Positions 13,701 to 28,700 of a stretch of 60,000 bases of DNA are shown here, one piece after another. Below the pieces are notes generated by a model. The model was not told the origin of the DNA and did not search any database. It saw nothing but the letters and a program-made list of their open reading frames with translations. Origin of the DNA: Branchiostoma floridae (Eukaryota > Chordata > Leptocardii > Amphioxiformes > Branchiostomatidae); contig NC_049979.1 of NCBI RefSeq assembly GCF_000003815.2, positions 12,316,766 through 12,376,765 of the forward strand. The letters run 5' to 3'. Both the position numbers and the translations under genes were made by a program. Position 1 is the first letter of the stretch. Every line of letters starts with the position of its first letter.

Positions 13701-16700
13701 GACATGTAGCTACTCTAATTTCAAATGCCAATGTTCCAAAACAAGAGGACATCCATAGGTGACCCTGATGATATGCAATGCTTTCATTCAATAGTGTAGC
13801 ATGTAATGACTTCCTTGACTTCTATTTATTGAGTACAACTTGATGATCCAATGACTGAGTTAGTGTGTATAAGACTCAGGATTTATTTTGTTTGAATGGA
13901 GCATGTGCCTGACAACCTCCAAGCAGATGTTGGGGGTAGAAAATCGTAATATTTTCTGACTGTGACTGGATTCAACAGCAACAGTCCATGAAACATTTCC
14001 ACTTTCTACTTCCACATCTTCTTGGATATTACAACAACCCCAGAGAGGAGTAGACATATACACTATGATACAGTTTGGCAGTCCCCGAGTGCATTGTACA
14101 TTCGGCATTATTCCAGACAATTTCTGGCATGATCAGACCCATCCTTCTATAGTTTGGCCTAGGCATGCCCATCTTAGAGAGACTGTCACAACTCTTGGAG
14201 GGACATTGTCAGACGATGGGCACACACACACACAAACACACACACGCAGGGACCTGGAGGCAGAGTGCGAAGAGGAGGTATGCCCCCTATGCCAGGAAGG
14301 CCTGTCCGGTGCCCCCGACAAGGAAAACAGGAGACGGGGCTGGCATGCCAGTGTGAAATTGCGAGCCCCTGGCATGTCCTCCCGGACTAAATTTATGAAC
14401 TGTGTTGTCATCATAGTAATTCTGTCATGGATCAAAATAACAAACAGGACCCCATAGTCCTGATTTTAAAAACAAGCAGCACTGGAGTCAGACCCCAAAC
14501 ACACACAAACAGCCATCTCTGCACGTGCCCACCGATACAAACACTGCCATCTCTTTATGACCACCAGAGTTATGGTCAGAAAACAACTGAGTTGAGCACG
14601 GCCAAACTGAGCCCTTTTCTTTCCTCCAGCCTAGGTTAGAAACCTCTGCACAACATCTATCACTGTCAGCTGCAAAGTCTGACAAATGCCAAGACTGATA
14701 GTGTCATGACCAATCAGGTCAGGCCTGGAAACCCAAGCATCTGCCCTCACAACCCTGCAAAGCACCTGTTCCACACTAAAGGGATCTTTGCTCACAAGAG
14801 CTGCTGGTGCCTCATCAACTGACTAATCATAGTGCAGAATGCCTGCAGCAGGTTTTACAATGCTGGCCCCAATTACATGCATGTCGTTCCGTTTGCTTTG
14901 TGTGACAAATATCCCATCTACCACAAAAGAAGACCAGCGCCAGGATTAGCAAAGGGTCGTCAACAGGTCCTCCCGTAATCCCCCCATTTCCTGGGGCTGA
15001 TTATCCCACTGATGAAAACCTGACCCACTTGAACATCCGCCCTCAACCTTGTCATCTATGGTCAAGGACAGTTAGGGAGGGGTCGTTAGAAGTATTTTGA
15101 TGTACTGTGGCTTGACCACCTCTGACCAAGCCAGGCAACCTATCATTGGATGGAATGCATGTAGAACATCCGATGGAATCATTACGTTTTGTCACTCACC
15201 TGTACAGCCTTCCAGAAGTTGCATAAAATTTTCGGTTATGTCATTAACCTTAAGCATACTGGAACACCTGTTTGGCTACCAAATCTCTATTGGTTATGGG
15301 GTTAGGCAGCTAAAAGGCTAATTTAGACTTGATAGCTGCTCAACTTAGGGCACAAACTCCTTGTCTATCCTGACTACTGAGAAGCATGTTTTCAGAGAAG
15401 TAGAGACTCTTATTGACATGTTTGCCATGAGTAGTGTGAGTGTTTCTGCATCAAAGGTCATGGTGCTTATAAAACACTGCATTCCAAACACATTTCTTCG
15501 GGACTGCTTAGGAACATGTTGTGATTCCGCAGATGAAGTCTGTGATCCTCTGTTATCCATGCTGGTTTACATCAGCAGATTCTGCTCTTCTGCATTTGCT
15601 ACCCTACAAAGAAAATTCTACCCCAAGTAGAGACATGATCTGAAGCCTTTTTCAGTGTTTGCTGTCAGACAGAGATGCTTGAAAGGTCACTATTGTGTAC
15701 CTAAGGACACACTGGAAAATGATCAATGGCCAGCACAAATTTCAGGTCAAAGTTCTTGGGTCAGCAAGAGGACAAGTGCTGGACGCTGGTGGAAAACATA
15801 CCTAACAGCTGTGACTGAGGGCATCTGATCTCCTGTATCTGCCCAGCCATGTTGTGTACAGGGGCATGTGTTGCAGTAAAATATACCACTCAGACATACA
15901 CATGACCCAGAGCAGGACATCGGGTCAAAAACACACAGGGTCGTCTTTATGGCCCCAAAACCGTGACACATAATGATACTGTGCTGCCTTCCATCCTCAA
16001 ATAGTTTTTTTTACATTAACGACATGTATTCTTTTGGTGGGATTGACAAAACTGAAGACAAACTGATGTAAAGGATTAGATTGAAGGTAGCTTGGATCCA
16101 ATGTCTGTCTTAGTTATCCTGAACCAAAACATATGCACACAGAAAAGTTGTAATTCCACAAGAGAGACATGCAGGTTTCCACATTCTTTTACCCCTTTGC
16201 TTTCAATTCCATATTTTATAGACCTAAAATTAAGTGTTAAGACTTCATGAAGGAGGCTGGTCAAACAAAGAGGAGACAGGAAGGTCAGGCCAAGGTCAGA
16301 GTGATAGGAAAACCAGCTGGCCCCTATCCAGACCAGTCCTTACCAACAATAAGACATCAGAAAAACCTTAAAACACCAGGCTCACTTACAGTAATGATTT
16401 TGTGCAAGTAGTCTTCAAGTACTCTCTTTTTCTACTAAATTCCAGGTCGATTTATCATCTTTTCCTCTCACCACAATTTCGATGGAGACTCTTCACTTGG
16501 AGGTACCATGTAATGTGGCCTAGTCTGGCTGAGTCTGACCTAAATTCCATGGCTAATACTAGCCCACAGTTTCCATTTGACAGTATAACATACATCTTGT
16601 CTGGGTAATTGCTATGTTTTTCCAGATGTGGAGTACATGGGGTGTTCTTTGTGTATGAAGGGCACCACAGCTGATGTATGGGTTAAATTAAAAACCCACC

Positions 16701-19700
16701 TCTGCCATGTATTAAAAATTTTGTACTATCACTCCTCCGGTTTCATCCAGGAGCGTGCCTGAAGGTTGGGCAAGGGGGGGTTGGTGTGACCTCCATAACA
16801 AATCAACCCTGCTTGCATGTGAGTTTGAAGCCCCTTAATTTGTGCAATCAAGGTCATCATCCTCCAAAGGCACAAACCGTGCCAAAACAACCAAACTAGT
16901 GCAGGATCAGTTTCAGCCAGGTTGCTAAGAAAAGACTGGCATCACCTTGACTGGAGAACTGAGTCATCCAAGCTTGCCCTCTCCCGAACACAGCAGGAGC
17001 ACTGCTCCCCAGCTGAGCCTACTAACTACTGTTATTGAGCGGCAAGCTAAACAACCAGGTTCAACCCATCAATTTTTTGCTAGATTTGGGGTTACCCACA
17101 GAAATGTCTCTTATACACAGACAGTGCCAACTGCTGTAATTCTCACAGTCTGTCCATCCTCCTGGCCAACAGGTTGTTTTGAGTTTTGTTTAGTTTCTCC
17201 AATGGTGTGAGAGATGTGGGAGGTGCCACCTACTGGGAAGGGTGGGGGGAGTGAGTGGGTAATCTCCAAGCAGATGTAGGGTTCAGCTTGGTGTTTTTGA
17301 GGCACCCCCTATGTCTTGTCCTTGTTTATATCTTTTTTCTCTCATCCAGAAAGTGTTTAAAATGCCTCAAAAACATGCATAGAACACAGGACCACAAGAC
17401 AAAAGATACAAGGGCTGATGTGGGCTGATGTGGACCACGTACCTTGGGGGGAGTGGGCAGCAGCTGTCCTCTGGTTGGTCCGAGGGGACAGGTTCGCTGT
17501 CCGGGGGACACTTCAGCAGGAACTCGGGGCAGACCACAGAGCTGCAGTCCTCTGGCTCTGATGCAACTGAGAATAACACAGGAATAACTTCAACGTTGAG
17601 ACCAACTTTGTCTGTTCTAAAATTGCTTTGTTAGTTCTGTTCCAACAATGGTCAAATGGATATGTTTTTTTTTTCAAAGAATGTTCTGTTTTTCATTTCA
17701 ACTAAAAGAAAAAATATTCTCCTGTGAGTAATACTGAAAATGAACAAATGTTTTCTTCTTCTTAGCATACTGCCCACCAAGTGATGTCCAAAGAAAATCA
17801 GCAGTTTAAGGCTACATGTCTCCCTTCGTGCTAAGAGAATCGACAGAAGCTCACCTGGAAGCATGGGTCTGCACTCATACTTGTCACAGCACTCTCCAGG
17901 CTCTCCCTTGCCCTTGGACACCAGGACTCTCTCATACCCAGGACGGCACATCCTCTCCAGGCACCCCGATGGATTGCACTCGCAGCGGCTCGCCAACGGA
18001 CAGCACTCCCCGGCGGGGGTGTACCCCTCAATCAGAATGGAATCGTCCGGGCAGCGGGGAGAGAACACGATGGCACACCTCGCCTTGGAGCAGTCGGGTC
18101 GATCTGCTGTAAGACGCAACAGAAGAAAGATGTCAGAGGCCAACAACGTCTGGAAATGAGTAGCTACTTTCAATCATGAAAAAGTTTTCAACCGAACACT
18201 GTTGAGCAGCAGAGAGCAAGGAAACTCCCTGTGCGGTATATTGATTACCAGACGGCAATTCTTGATTAAAGCTAACCTCATTCTGGATGAAGCTTTTAGG
18301 GAGGTTGTCCCACATCTAGCTGCATGCAGAACACCATCTGTTCATGTTTTTCAATAAGTATCATAGAGAAATACCCACAGCACTGCACAAGTATAGGCTG
18401 TTATGACATGTTGTTTGCTGTGATGGTACATACAAAACGTACATACTAAGGCACAGCCTTCAGCATGACTTCTTTGGATGCGTGTTCCATCAGGAAAAAC
18501 TTATCCTTTAGCATTTCAACTCTTTAGCAACCAATGCAAATTTGGTGCTATCAACTCTCAGCTGCTCAAGATTAAAAATATTGGATCGCTCAAGATTAAA
18601 AATATCGGATAAGCTATCTTGAAAATGAGTGAGAATGATAAAATAGCAGTTCTACATCCAAGTACCAAAAATAACACAGTCAAAACACACAAACAAGCAA
18701 AAATACAGATAAAACAGGTGAGCTAAGGATTTATTTTCAGGATAAATGATCACCTCCATGTTTCCATATAGGAAACAAAAGGCTTTTTTTTCATTAGATC
18801 AAGATTTTGTGGAATGAAGAATTACTTGGGCCTGGCATCCCACAGCCCAATACAATTGTCTGCTGGTACGCAGGACCTCTGGCCTCACTCACAACTATTT
18901 TAACTATTCCTTGCAGAACACCTGATGATGACAGCAGTGACCACGGAGACACAAAACACAGCTCGTGTGACAGCCATCACCCAGCCGGAGACAGTGGAAT
19001 CTGACAGGAGTCTGGACTCCCTTGTGTTGACGGTGGTCTGTCCTTTCCACAGGTACCTGCGAACCTTCCGAGATCTGCCTCATCAGGGGTAAGGAACGTC
19101 GCAGGCATGTGCTCAACATAACAGACATTCCGGGTTGTCTGGTCCCTGCACGTCATCCTGATCCTTCCATCGCACCCTCCAGCGAGTTGCAGTTCAGGCA
19201 AAGGAAGGTGAAAGAAACGTCTCGGAAGTCGAATATCCTGACTGGGCGAGAAACGGGATCCTTTTCTCCACAGGATAGGAGAAATCCTTTGTATAATGCA
19301 TCTCAGATAAAATTGCTCGGAAGTAGACCGGCCCTCGAAGTGGTTACTCGCCATGTTTCACATGTCACAAGGATATTTGCTTTTATTTGTTTTGTAGGGG
19401 TAATAATGCAGGTTGGAGGTTGTATTATCAACAAGCGTTCCAAGAATCCCACCTGTCAAGCTGTGATTATCAGACCTGATCCCGCAGAGAAATGCATTAC
19501 AGTTTCTTTAAATGTACAAGCCTGTATAAGTGTCCACCTCTGTATACATGTAAGAACCACCTGGTCACTTTTTGGTGATACCTTGGATGATTTTCCCTAT
19601 TAACACAAGCATAAAGAATCCTGTCTACAGTGACCACCTGTCACATAGATCAGATTTTATTTGTTCCCTGAGTGTTTTTTCCTTCTCATGGGTTGTATGT

Positions 19701-22700
19701 CTGTGTCTGTTTGTGCTTATGTATAGTGAGGGAAACAGGGAATGTTCAGTTATCTCACAATTTTACTGCACTAATAGGATGTAAACAAAGAAGAGGGGGG
19801 CTCCAATTGGCTGAGGACAAGTGTTCTAACACCTGATCGTAGTTAGCATTTGACACGTACCTGGTCTGTTTGTGCTATAAATCACTACCCCATCAACCTC
19901 GCAAGGTCGCTTATAAATACCTACCATTTGCGTCATTGGTTGTACTATCAGTCTTCTCTGTTTACAGGAAATACCCCACTGTCCCAACAATATGGTGTCC
20001 ATATGCAGGGGGCCATGCCATCAGGCAAGAGCAACCAGAGGTTAAACTAGTTACTCATGGCTGTTACACAATTCTCTCTGGATGGAAGCAGTGCATTACA
20101 ACCCGGAGATGGGCAATTATATCAGTTGACTGCTTGAGAAACAGTAGCAGAATCCAACAAAGTAACTAGATCTATCCATACTCACGGGGGTTCGAATCCA
20201 AAATATTCCATCAAATAAAATGTGTTTTTAACCTTATTCCCATTACATTTGACTACTGATACTTTGGATAAGAAAATTATGTATTCAATACTGTCTTACT
20301 AAACTAGACTGCTGCTGCACAAGTTCAGAGACATACAATTCTTTGTAAGCTGCAGTAACACAAGGAATTGATTATTGTACTGTGACCAAGTAAAGCCCCT
20401 TTGGCGCCGGAAAATCTTGACATGTTAAGTTCATAGAAAAATGTCAATGCCATCACAATCTTAGGATGATCTCCTTACAATAAATTTTCAAAGACCCAAA
20501 GCATTTCATGTTTTTGCCCTTAATTTTTTTTTTCTTTCTTTCAGTTTCTTGCAATAAGTAACTACCCTCAGGTGTTATCTAATCATGTCCCATACAAGGA
20601 GGACCTCACGCAAATCTACTCCCACAGGGATACTTCAAATGTCCCACCCTTTTACCTATGATAAAGCTGAAAGATTACTTTGAGGAATGTGCAAATGTAA
20701 TTACTTAAGTCTAAACCCCTTTTCATACCAGACCAGAATATTATCAGTCAATATCAGAGAAGTTTTAGGGGAGCAATTTTACCTGACAAAAACTTTCCTG
20801 ATTGTGAAAAAGATTGAGGGAGATATATTAAGTAGTATTTATATTTCTTCACTGCCTGGGAGCACTGCTTGACCACCATACTCAAAATCTTAGGACCCCT
20901 TTCCATGTGTCTTCAATAGTTTCATCATTCAGTAAGCATGCGGATAATGCCACCTTTGTGGCGACGACCACTCGTAAACTCTCCTCAAAGGAGCAAGCAT
21001 GCCGACGGGCTATGGGAAAGTGACTTCACTGATTCTCTGCTCTGTACTGAACTATCAAACTGGCATGTTTGAAATTCCCAACTTCGCAGCAGGGCAGGAG
21101 AATAGGAGGGTAATTCATATCCATAAATGGATCTGCTTGACAGTTTCTTGATTGGAAATAAGAGGATGATGCTGACATACTCCATGGGCTCATTTACTCA
21201 CAGCTGGGCCACTTCAAAAAGGTGTGAATTGTCTGGATATCATAAGTACCCAGCACAGGTGACAACTACTCTCACACCTCACCTCAGTACCACAAGTAGG
21301 CAGCCACTAAAACAAATATTCGGGCCTCTCCTTAAGCGCAATCAGATTATTTCTCCCACTGAAAAACATTCCAAGGACTTAGTGTTGGATCAATTCTGCG
21401 ACATGTTACACAAGTAGATACAGGTCATGCTTCAAAAGTATGCAGAATATTTGTGAATTTGCCTTTTTTCTTTCTCACAGATATTACTAGAAGTTGAAGT
21501 TTAGAGTGAACTGAAGCAGGAATTGTAACTTGAACCATTATTCTTCCAACTTTCTGGCCAACTGTTTTGTCTGCTACTTTTGCTTGTGGGAAAAAAATAC
21601 CGCACAGGAATAAACACACCCGGGTATAGGATTAGTAAGAAACAATTCAGGATTTACATGTATAAACAGAGCACTTCCATTTCTGATAAAGCTGTACAAA
21701 TAGCTCCAATTAGTTGATCTCTTGGTTTCTTAATCATTCCCCAAGGAAACTATAAGAAAATTCCATTTTTTTCCAAAGGGAGTTTATCCACAGCCCGCTG
21801 GGTGGTCCATTGGTCATATTTTTTCACCTCGCTCCACACAAAAGAAAGAAAGACATTTACGCTAACAAATTACATGACCCCGAGCAACTACCACACTATT
21901 CATTAGGAGGGCATTAGAGGAAATGGATAGAAGCTATTGTGTGGCTTGCCATGCTAAACAACCAGGTAAGAAAGAGAACTAGGGCTGTATTACTTCAAGC
22001 ATTTGAAACATGTAGCGTTCTTTTCTCTCTGTTAAGTACATGGCTGCCTGTCTGCCTGTTTTTCTGTCTCCACTAGACTTTCTAATACCCTTCATTACTT
22101 AAAGGATTTGACAAACCGTCTGTGATTAAAAGGATAAAGTGTATCATAAGACAATCCACTGTAAGAATGTGTCTGACTGGAAAGGATTATACCGTACAAC
22201 AATGGGAGTTAAAGCCATTGAAAACCTCACTCTAAAACTTCGGAAAACAAAGTTGTTACATGTTTGTGGCCACTGTTAGTTGCCATGGCTACACCAAACT
22301 GTGGCAATATGACAGCTGGATCCATAGAAGATGTGTTTTTACTGTCAATAAGGGATGAGGAGAGAAATGTTTCCTTGTGCCGAGGGCCAGGTGCGACCTT
22401 TTACAAGAATGTGCAGGTATGTGGTAGCAGGTTGTACAGGGTATCCCATCATGCCCTGGGGGTAGGCTGTATCCCTCTGGGGTCTATTCATATCTGACGA
22501 CCTCCACAGTCTGATGCCCCAGCGGCATGTTAATTTGCCTCGCCAGCACAAATGTAAGGCCATATCGGACAAAACAAGGACAAACTTCATCTTGTGCGTC
22601 AGAACTCCTCAGTGGAAGAAATCTAAAAACATGGTAAACATAATGGCACATAAGACAATGCCAACACAGTAGAAATGCTACACAAGGCATACTGGAAAAA

Positions 22701-25700
22701 CTTCTTTTTCTACACCAGAAATCTCCTCAAAGGAGCAAATTTAGCTATATACAATTAACATGTGATAATCCCAGCACATAAGAAATGCCTTCGCATTCAA
22801 AAGTCCAGCAAAGACTGTACATGTAATATACTCTCATCCTATACAATTGTTTTTGTAGTTTCCCAGAATTGTTATACAAGTTGCCATACAGTTTTGGCTT
22901 TTGAGTACTAGTGAAGTCACTGTGTAACTCCTGAGCTAGTCTATCAAAACCTACCGAGTCCCTCCCCTTTGGTCAATAAAGCAATTGGAGTAGATTACAG
23001 GGGGAGGGGGTGTCACTGCACATGATAATGCCTGCTTATTACCCTCCTGCTGGGGGCACACTTACACACAGCAGGAAGCCACAAAGGCTCCCTGGGGACT
23101 CCCAAAACCACAGGCTCTGGGATACCAATGGGGTTGTAGCCAAACTGTAATACTATTATAAACGTTATAAACGTTGTAAATCTTGAAAATCCAGCATGGT
23201 TTTATGGTCACAGTTTTCCTGGTGATCTCAATGCCACAAAATCATCAAACAATACAGTTACTCTGTCAGTAAATGAGTAATGTACTGTCAGTGTGCATAC
23301 GTCCATAACAGCAAACGCCCCCTATTCCTAGCCTGGAGTCCAGTCTTGGTAAGTCTACTTCCAATGGTTTATACCATGCCAACAAATGGAGGGGACAGCG
23401 GTTGGAAGCAGATTAAAGTCACAAGACTGGACTCCAGGACACTTTTCTTCTCCCCCCACCAGGAGAGCAAATCTCCTTCAACTTGATATTGATATACAGC
23501 GCTATGTGAGTGCACCACTGCTGAGGAGGGTTCTTACTTTTTGGCACCAGATACAGAGACATTCCAACAATGATCATGGATGGCTTCCCTGGTAATCCCC
23601 TGTGTAGTATGTTGCTACTCACAAGTTGGCAACAGGTGGAAGATGTAGTTCAAGGCTGTTGAAGTTCCTTAACTTCTTATCAAGGTCAGGGATTAGAGTT
23701 AACCCTATGGGATTAAAGAGGCTGTGTGTCAAGGTAGACAAGGAACTGTACACAGATCCAGCACAAGTTTGTCTCTCTTCTTGTTTTGTTGCTTAATCAG
23801 TGACAACTCTTTGTCTTTTTCTCTAATGTACTATAAGATGTTGTGACTACGAAATTGTTGACTTAAACTTCAGCCATTTGGCACCAACTTTGCATCGGTT
23901 ATAGGGTTGGGTCAAATTTTCTCATTTCTTTCAGTCAGAAGAAAACCTACAAACCTGCATTAGCAACACAAGCTGCTATTTCTTTAATGTTGACTCTATC
24001 ATTGGGTCACTAGGAATAGAAAAGGAAGGATTGAGACGTACATCAATGGTTTTCTCTATGGTTGGCAGCTAAGAGAAAAGCACTGAAAGGAAATGGCACA
24101 GATATGTCAAAAAGGTGTCTGCAGAGTAGTAGGCAAAGTTTGATTAGCACCACAGGTAAACATGTACAGCTATCTGAAAGGACCACACCACACCCCAGCG
24201 GATTCCTAAGAAAGTAGACCACGGGACACAAAACCTTGCAGTGTCTCCGAGATTACCTAAGAAGAAATGCCAACATTCTGATAATGCTGAGAATGAAGGC
24301 TGCTCGGGCCCACTTTGGCTAAAACAATCTCGCGGGACACGACAAACAGGCTAAAAACAAACAGAACCCAGGAACAGATTGTACCTTTGGAAACCTGTTT
24401 GCCTCACTTTAATTGAAAGAAAAACATTGCTGCCATTTTGTGCATGCTACACATGTCCTTCTCCCTCCCCTTACTCCTTATGTATTGCCATCGGCCCATG
24501 TTGAGAGCACTCTTTCTAAACAACAAACCGTCACACGTCACCTACCCTGCTGCTGACTTACACACACCAGCCCAATACACATGCTAAATTAAAATTCTTC
24601 TAGAAATTTTTAGAATGTTGTTGACAAAACTTAAGAAAGAACCGTTTCACACCAGGAAGCTTCCCCTCCAAGCATGTGCATGTGCAGGTGCAAGTGTTCA
24701 GGTTGGCCAGACTTGAGGTGTAGGTAATTTCCGCCCTTCCGCACTCATGTCAATCAGCGAGGGGTTTCGGACAAAGCTAAAAACGGAACTTTCTTTCATA
24801 GCAGAGAGAAAGTTCTCAAAACAAGGGGTTGAGTTTCCACTCAAGACTGATAGATACAGGACAAGGACAAGCTTAAGTATGATTGATGACAAGGACTTCC
24901 GATGTGCTACTTCTATCAATTCTATCTCCTACCCTGGACCAAGCAATCACATTGTCTGGATCTTCAATCAAATTTTTTACATTTCTGCTCTTAAAATTAA
25001 GCAACCACCCTCCAAGTTATTGACGATACTGGGTTTCAGTCTATGCTGCTGGGATGACGGGAAACAAATCAAAGGAGGAAGAACACCCTTCTTTATTATC
25101 CTTGGTATAAAACATTATCTTGACATTAGCAATATATTTTCCAGTGGCACACAACATCAACTAACTGCACAAATTTTTGTTAAGTCAATCGGTACTTAAG
25201 ACCTGATGTGTAACAGAAAACTTCAAGACAGACATTAATGTTTGCCAACTGATCTTACAGATTTCACCGGAAAGCCTACACCTTAACACACCTGTTTGGC
25301 TCACCTGGATGTGAAATAGATCTCTCTGCTGTCTCCAGTATATCTTAAAAAAGTTAAAGGGTCAATATTTTGCCCTGTCAGTTTTCATGATATGCGTGTA
25401 ACATACACAAAGACAACAATCCCAACAAAGGAATGGAGTATCCTCCAGACATGCAGCACGATAACTTGTCTAGCCAAATGTTACAGATATGCGATCATGA
25501 TTCCGTCACACCTGCATATCAATGGCAGGGATCAGAATACTCTCTCCTTCATACTTCACTGGTGCAACTATCATCCAAAATCCATTTTCTGTCCTTGAAA
25601 AATGTTCATAGAACCTAGTGCTGTGCCCATGAAGATTGGACATCAAGGTAATAAGATATGCCAAATAGAATCCTGTATTCAAGGAGGTTACAGTGAAGAA

Positions 25701-28700
25701 TGCCAGGCATTCTGGGCCACTACTAGCAATTGGTTCTATGAAGGGCCGGTGTAAGTTGGGTGTAGGTTAGGTGCAGGTGGATATCAGAAATACCTGCACA
25801 GCTCCAATTCTACCTGCGCTATCCTGCACATGCAGGTGACATTTCGAGCCCTGAATTGTAACCTCTGTCATCTACCAATTAAGACATGATTACGTCAAAC
25901 GGCGACCTCTGCCATTCAGAGAGAGGCAGCAGCAAACTTGCTCCAATTATCCCTCCCGTTCAACTACGAGAAATACCAGTCCTATCTTAATGACACATCT
26001 GTGTAGACACACCTTTATAACCACTGTCTCCAAACATTCCACTGTCTCCACAATGGTGGCAATGACTCCTCCTCTCACCCCACCTTATGTGTGCTACCCA
26101 AAGCCTGTCCTAACTGGCTGAACGGTTACCAAAGGACGTTCACCCTTATGCTCCAGTTCCCTCAGATACTACCTAACTTTCACAAGCACCTTTGCTCAAA
26201 ACAGCTCTCCATGGCTGAACGATAATCTGACGCAACCTGTGGTATGAATTGACAGCCGAAACTGCCCTACCCCTCCAATGTTCTACATTGAACAAGCAGC
26301 GATGGAGACACAAAAGAAATGTACAGATCCGGACAAGGAAACTTGAGAAGTGGTTCAAGTGAAGAGGATAAGACTTCCTTACTGCTTGACTAATGGCTAT
26401 TTAAGACGTCTTGTAACACCTGTCTCCATTGACATAGGGGAGAAATAGTCCACCACCTTTACACTTAAGAAATCAATCACAATCAGTGACAGGAGAAGGC
26501 ACAGAGACCTTATCTTGGCTCCTGAGTAAGAGAGCTGAGAAGCAGAGAGTCAGTCTGTCTGTACAGCCCTTGTTAACACCATCTCATTAGCCTGGACATT
26601 ATTGTGCTTCAGATGTTCTCAACTGGGTCCTGTGTCTGTAGTCATTCTGACTGTGTCAGTTTGGGCACTACGGTTTCACGCGGCGCTGATCTCAGGGCGA
26701 GATCTGGCGGGCGCTCCTGGAGGTCCGCCCAGTGCCTGCCGCAGAAGGATTGCGCATCATAGGGGGCCATTTACCGAACAAAGGTTAACTCCCGCGGTAA
26801 AGTGGTCTTTTATTGGTAGCAAAATGGACTGGCGACTCCACTGTTGATAATGATCAGCGGTTTATCATTTCTAGTACCCATACAGACAGGCACAAATACA
26901 AACGTGGAGGAAAACAGAGAGAGCCTTGATAACAGGGGTGATTATGCTGGGGGCCTGCCAAAGCGATGTCAATCAAATGTAACGAATAGTATTTTGAATT
27001 TGCAGGACAACAGGCCTAATGAGAATAAAACATCCCCCCTTTATCAAATAGCAGGGACCAATAGTGTTATACGGCCAATACGGAGAAGACCCAGTGAACT
27101 GGTGAACCCTCTGCCCTAGACATCAAGGGCGGTAGGCTGGCACCTGACCTTAACTGTATGTACCAATCTGCCGGCTACAAGTTAGCATCCATCAAACTAA
27201 CCATAACTTACAAATCTAGGAATTATGGATGCCACACACGTCATGATGTGCCAGCCAGACATGTCAGACAGTTTCAAACTTATCTCTTTTTTTTTACTCC
27301 GATGTTGTCTCAAGTTCTAATTAGAGGGTCTTGCTTCTCTCAGGCAAGACATATACTGCTCTCCTACATACAGCCCATACTTAAACCAAGAGCAGGTTGT
27401 TAAGACACTTCAGGCCAGGTAATCCTTTTATCTTCCCCGCTATCATCATCGCCAGTTTGCAGGAACATTATGAAATCTAGGAGATAAGAGAAAAACAATT
27501 ACAAGGCGGATGCCTGACATTCCTCATGCCTCTCCTGGACTGATCTGCGTGATTGGAGTATTGACTGACACTGTCGCTCCTGATACCAAATCCCATCGCA
27601 GCTCCCCACCTTCCACATATGAAACGTCTTAGCAGTGTGCCACAAACAACATGCATCATTATAGCCAGCACGTCTCAAGGAGGTGAACCGGGGACTGATA
27701 ACTCTGCTTTGGAAATATGCGTTGGATGCGATAGATCATTGGGAGTTACGACGTGTGGCGCCACGGAAGGCCGTGTACCACCCCTCCGGATTTAGGCTAC
27801 AGGTAGCAAATCACGGCATTCCTGACAATAAACTTGAGTCGGAGGACTGAATGAACGAGCTGCCCCCATGAAATGCGCCCGTAAATCGCTGCCCGGCCGT
27901 CATCACCACTTTAACACCGGGGCTTCCGTGTGCCGGCGAGCCATTGTTGGCTCCAGACAGGCCGACCAATCTTACAAATTAAAGCGAGACTGCACAAATG
28001 AAAAATGGCAGCGGCAATGGAACCGATATGGTATGCTGCGAGGGTGTCGCAGAAAGACAACAGGCAAGGTTATTGTTGCCGCTCCTAAAGGTCAGATGGT
28101 ATCTGCAAAGATATTCTGCCTCCTAATATATATTCTAGAAGGGCACCAAATGCAGACTACAGAACTGCTGACTAATATGGAAAATGAAGTGAGGAGGGTT
28201 CCTAAAAGAAGGGAGATTATTTAGTGGTGTTCCTTACAAGTGAAAGCCAAGTGCTCTGGATCATCATACAATAATGTGGCCATATAACCATTCTATTATT
28301 TACTATTACCACTAGATCTATTAACAAGTCACTGACATTTTTGAATATAATTCAGCTAGACGGAAATGCTTGTTTCAAGAAACCAATTTAAAGGAGAACA
28401 CAACAATATACTACAATGCCTTTTGCTGTTTCAGATGGAATCCAATTCCAGAGAGTGACTTGCTGCTGGTGTAACTTTAATCAATACATGTTGAGTACGC
28501 CTACACAGGTCAAGCATGAGCCCATTTCATTACCACAACTGCACCCGAGGTGATGTACACCCTTGGTGTTAGTATACGTTAGAAACTGAATCCAATCAGG
28601 TAAGAAGTCCCTTTGAGATTGGTAATCAACTGTGCCGTGCTGAACATGCCGCCACTGAAATGAACCCACTCTTGAGGCTGTAATTTGGTGGGCAGCTTGA

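Larger units (their letters stand above)
13593..17442 (-). other. CRIM1 intron 4
   Basis: 3.85 kb intron splitting the second CR module. It holds two single foldback-element ends (13.91 and 17.26 kb) and a short CA-rich run (14218-14248). No exon recognised. Confidence 0.8.

Noticed and set aside
14218-14248. Second CA microsatellite
   Set aside because: Too short and interrupted to be worth a separate feature.
24747-25199. 150-codon plus-strand frame in intron 2
   Set aside because: No recognisable domain or family, AT-rich composition like the surroundings, no supporting splice or neighbour.
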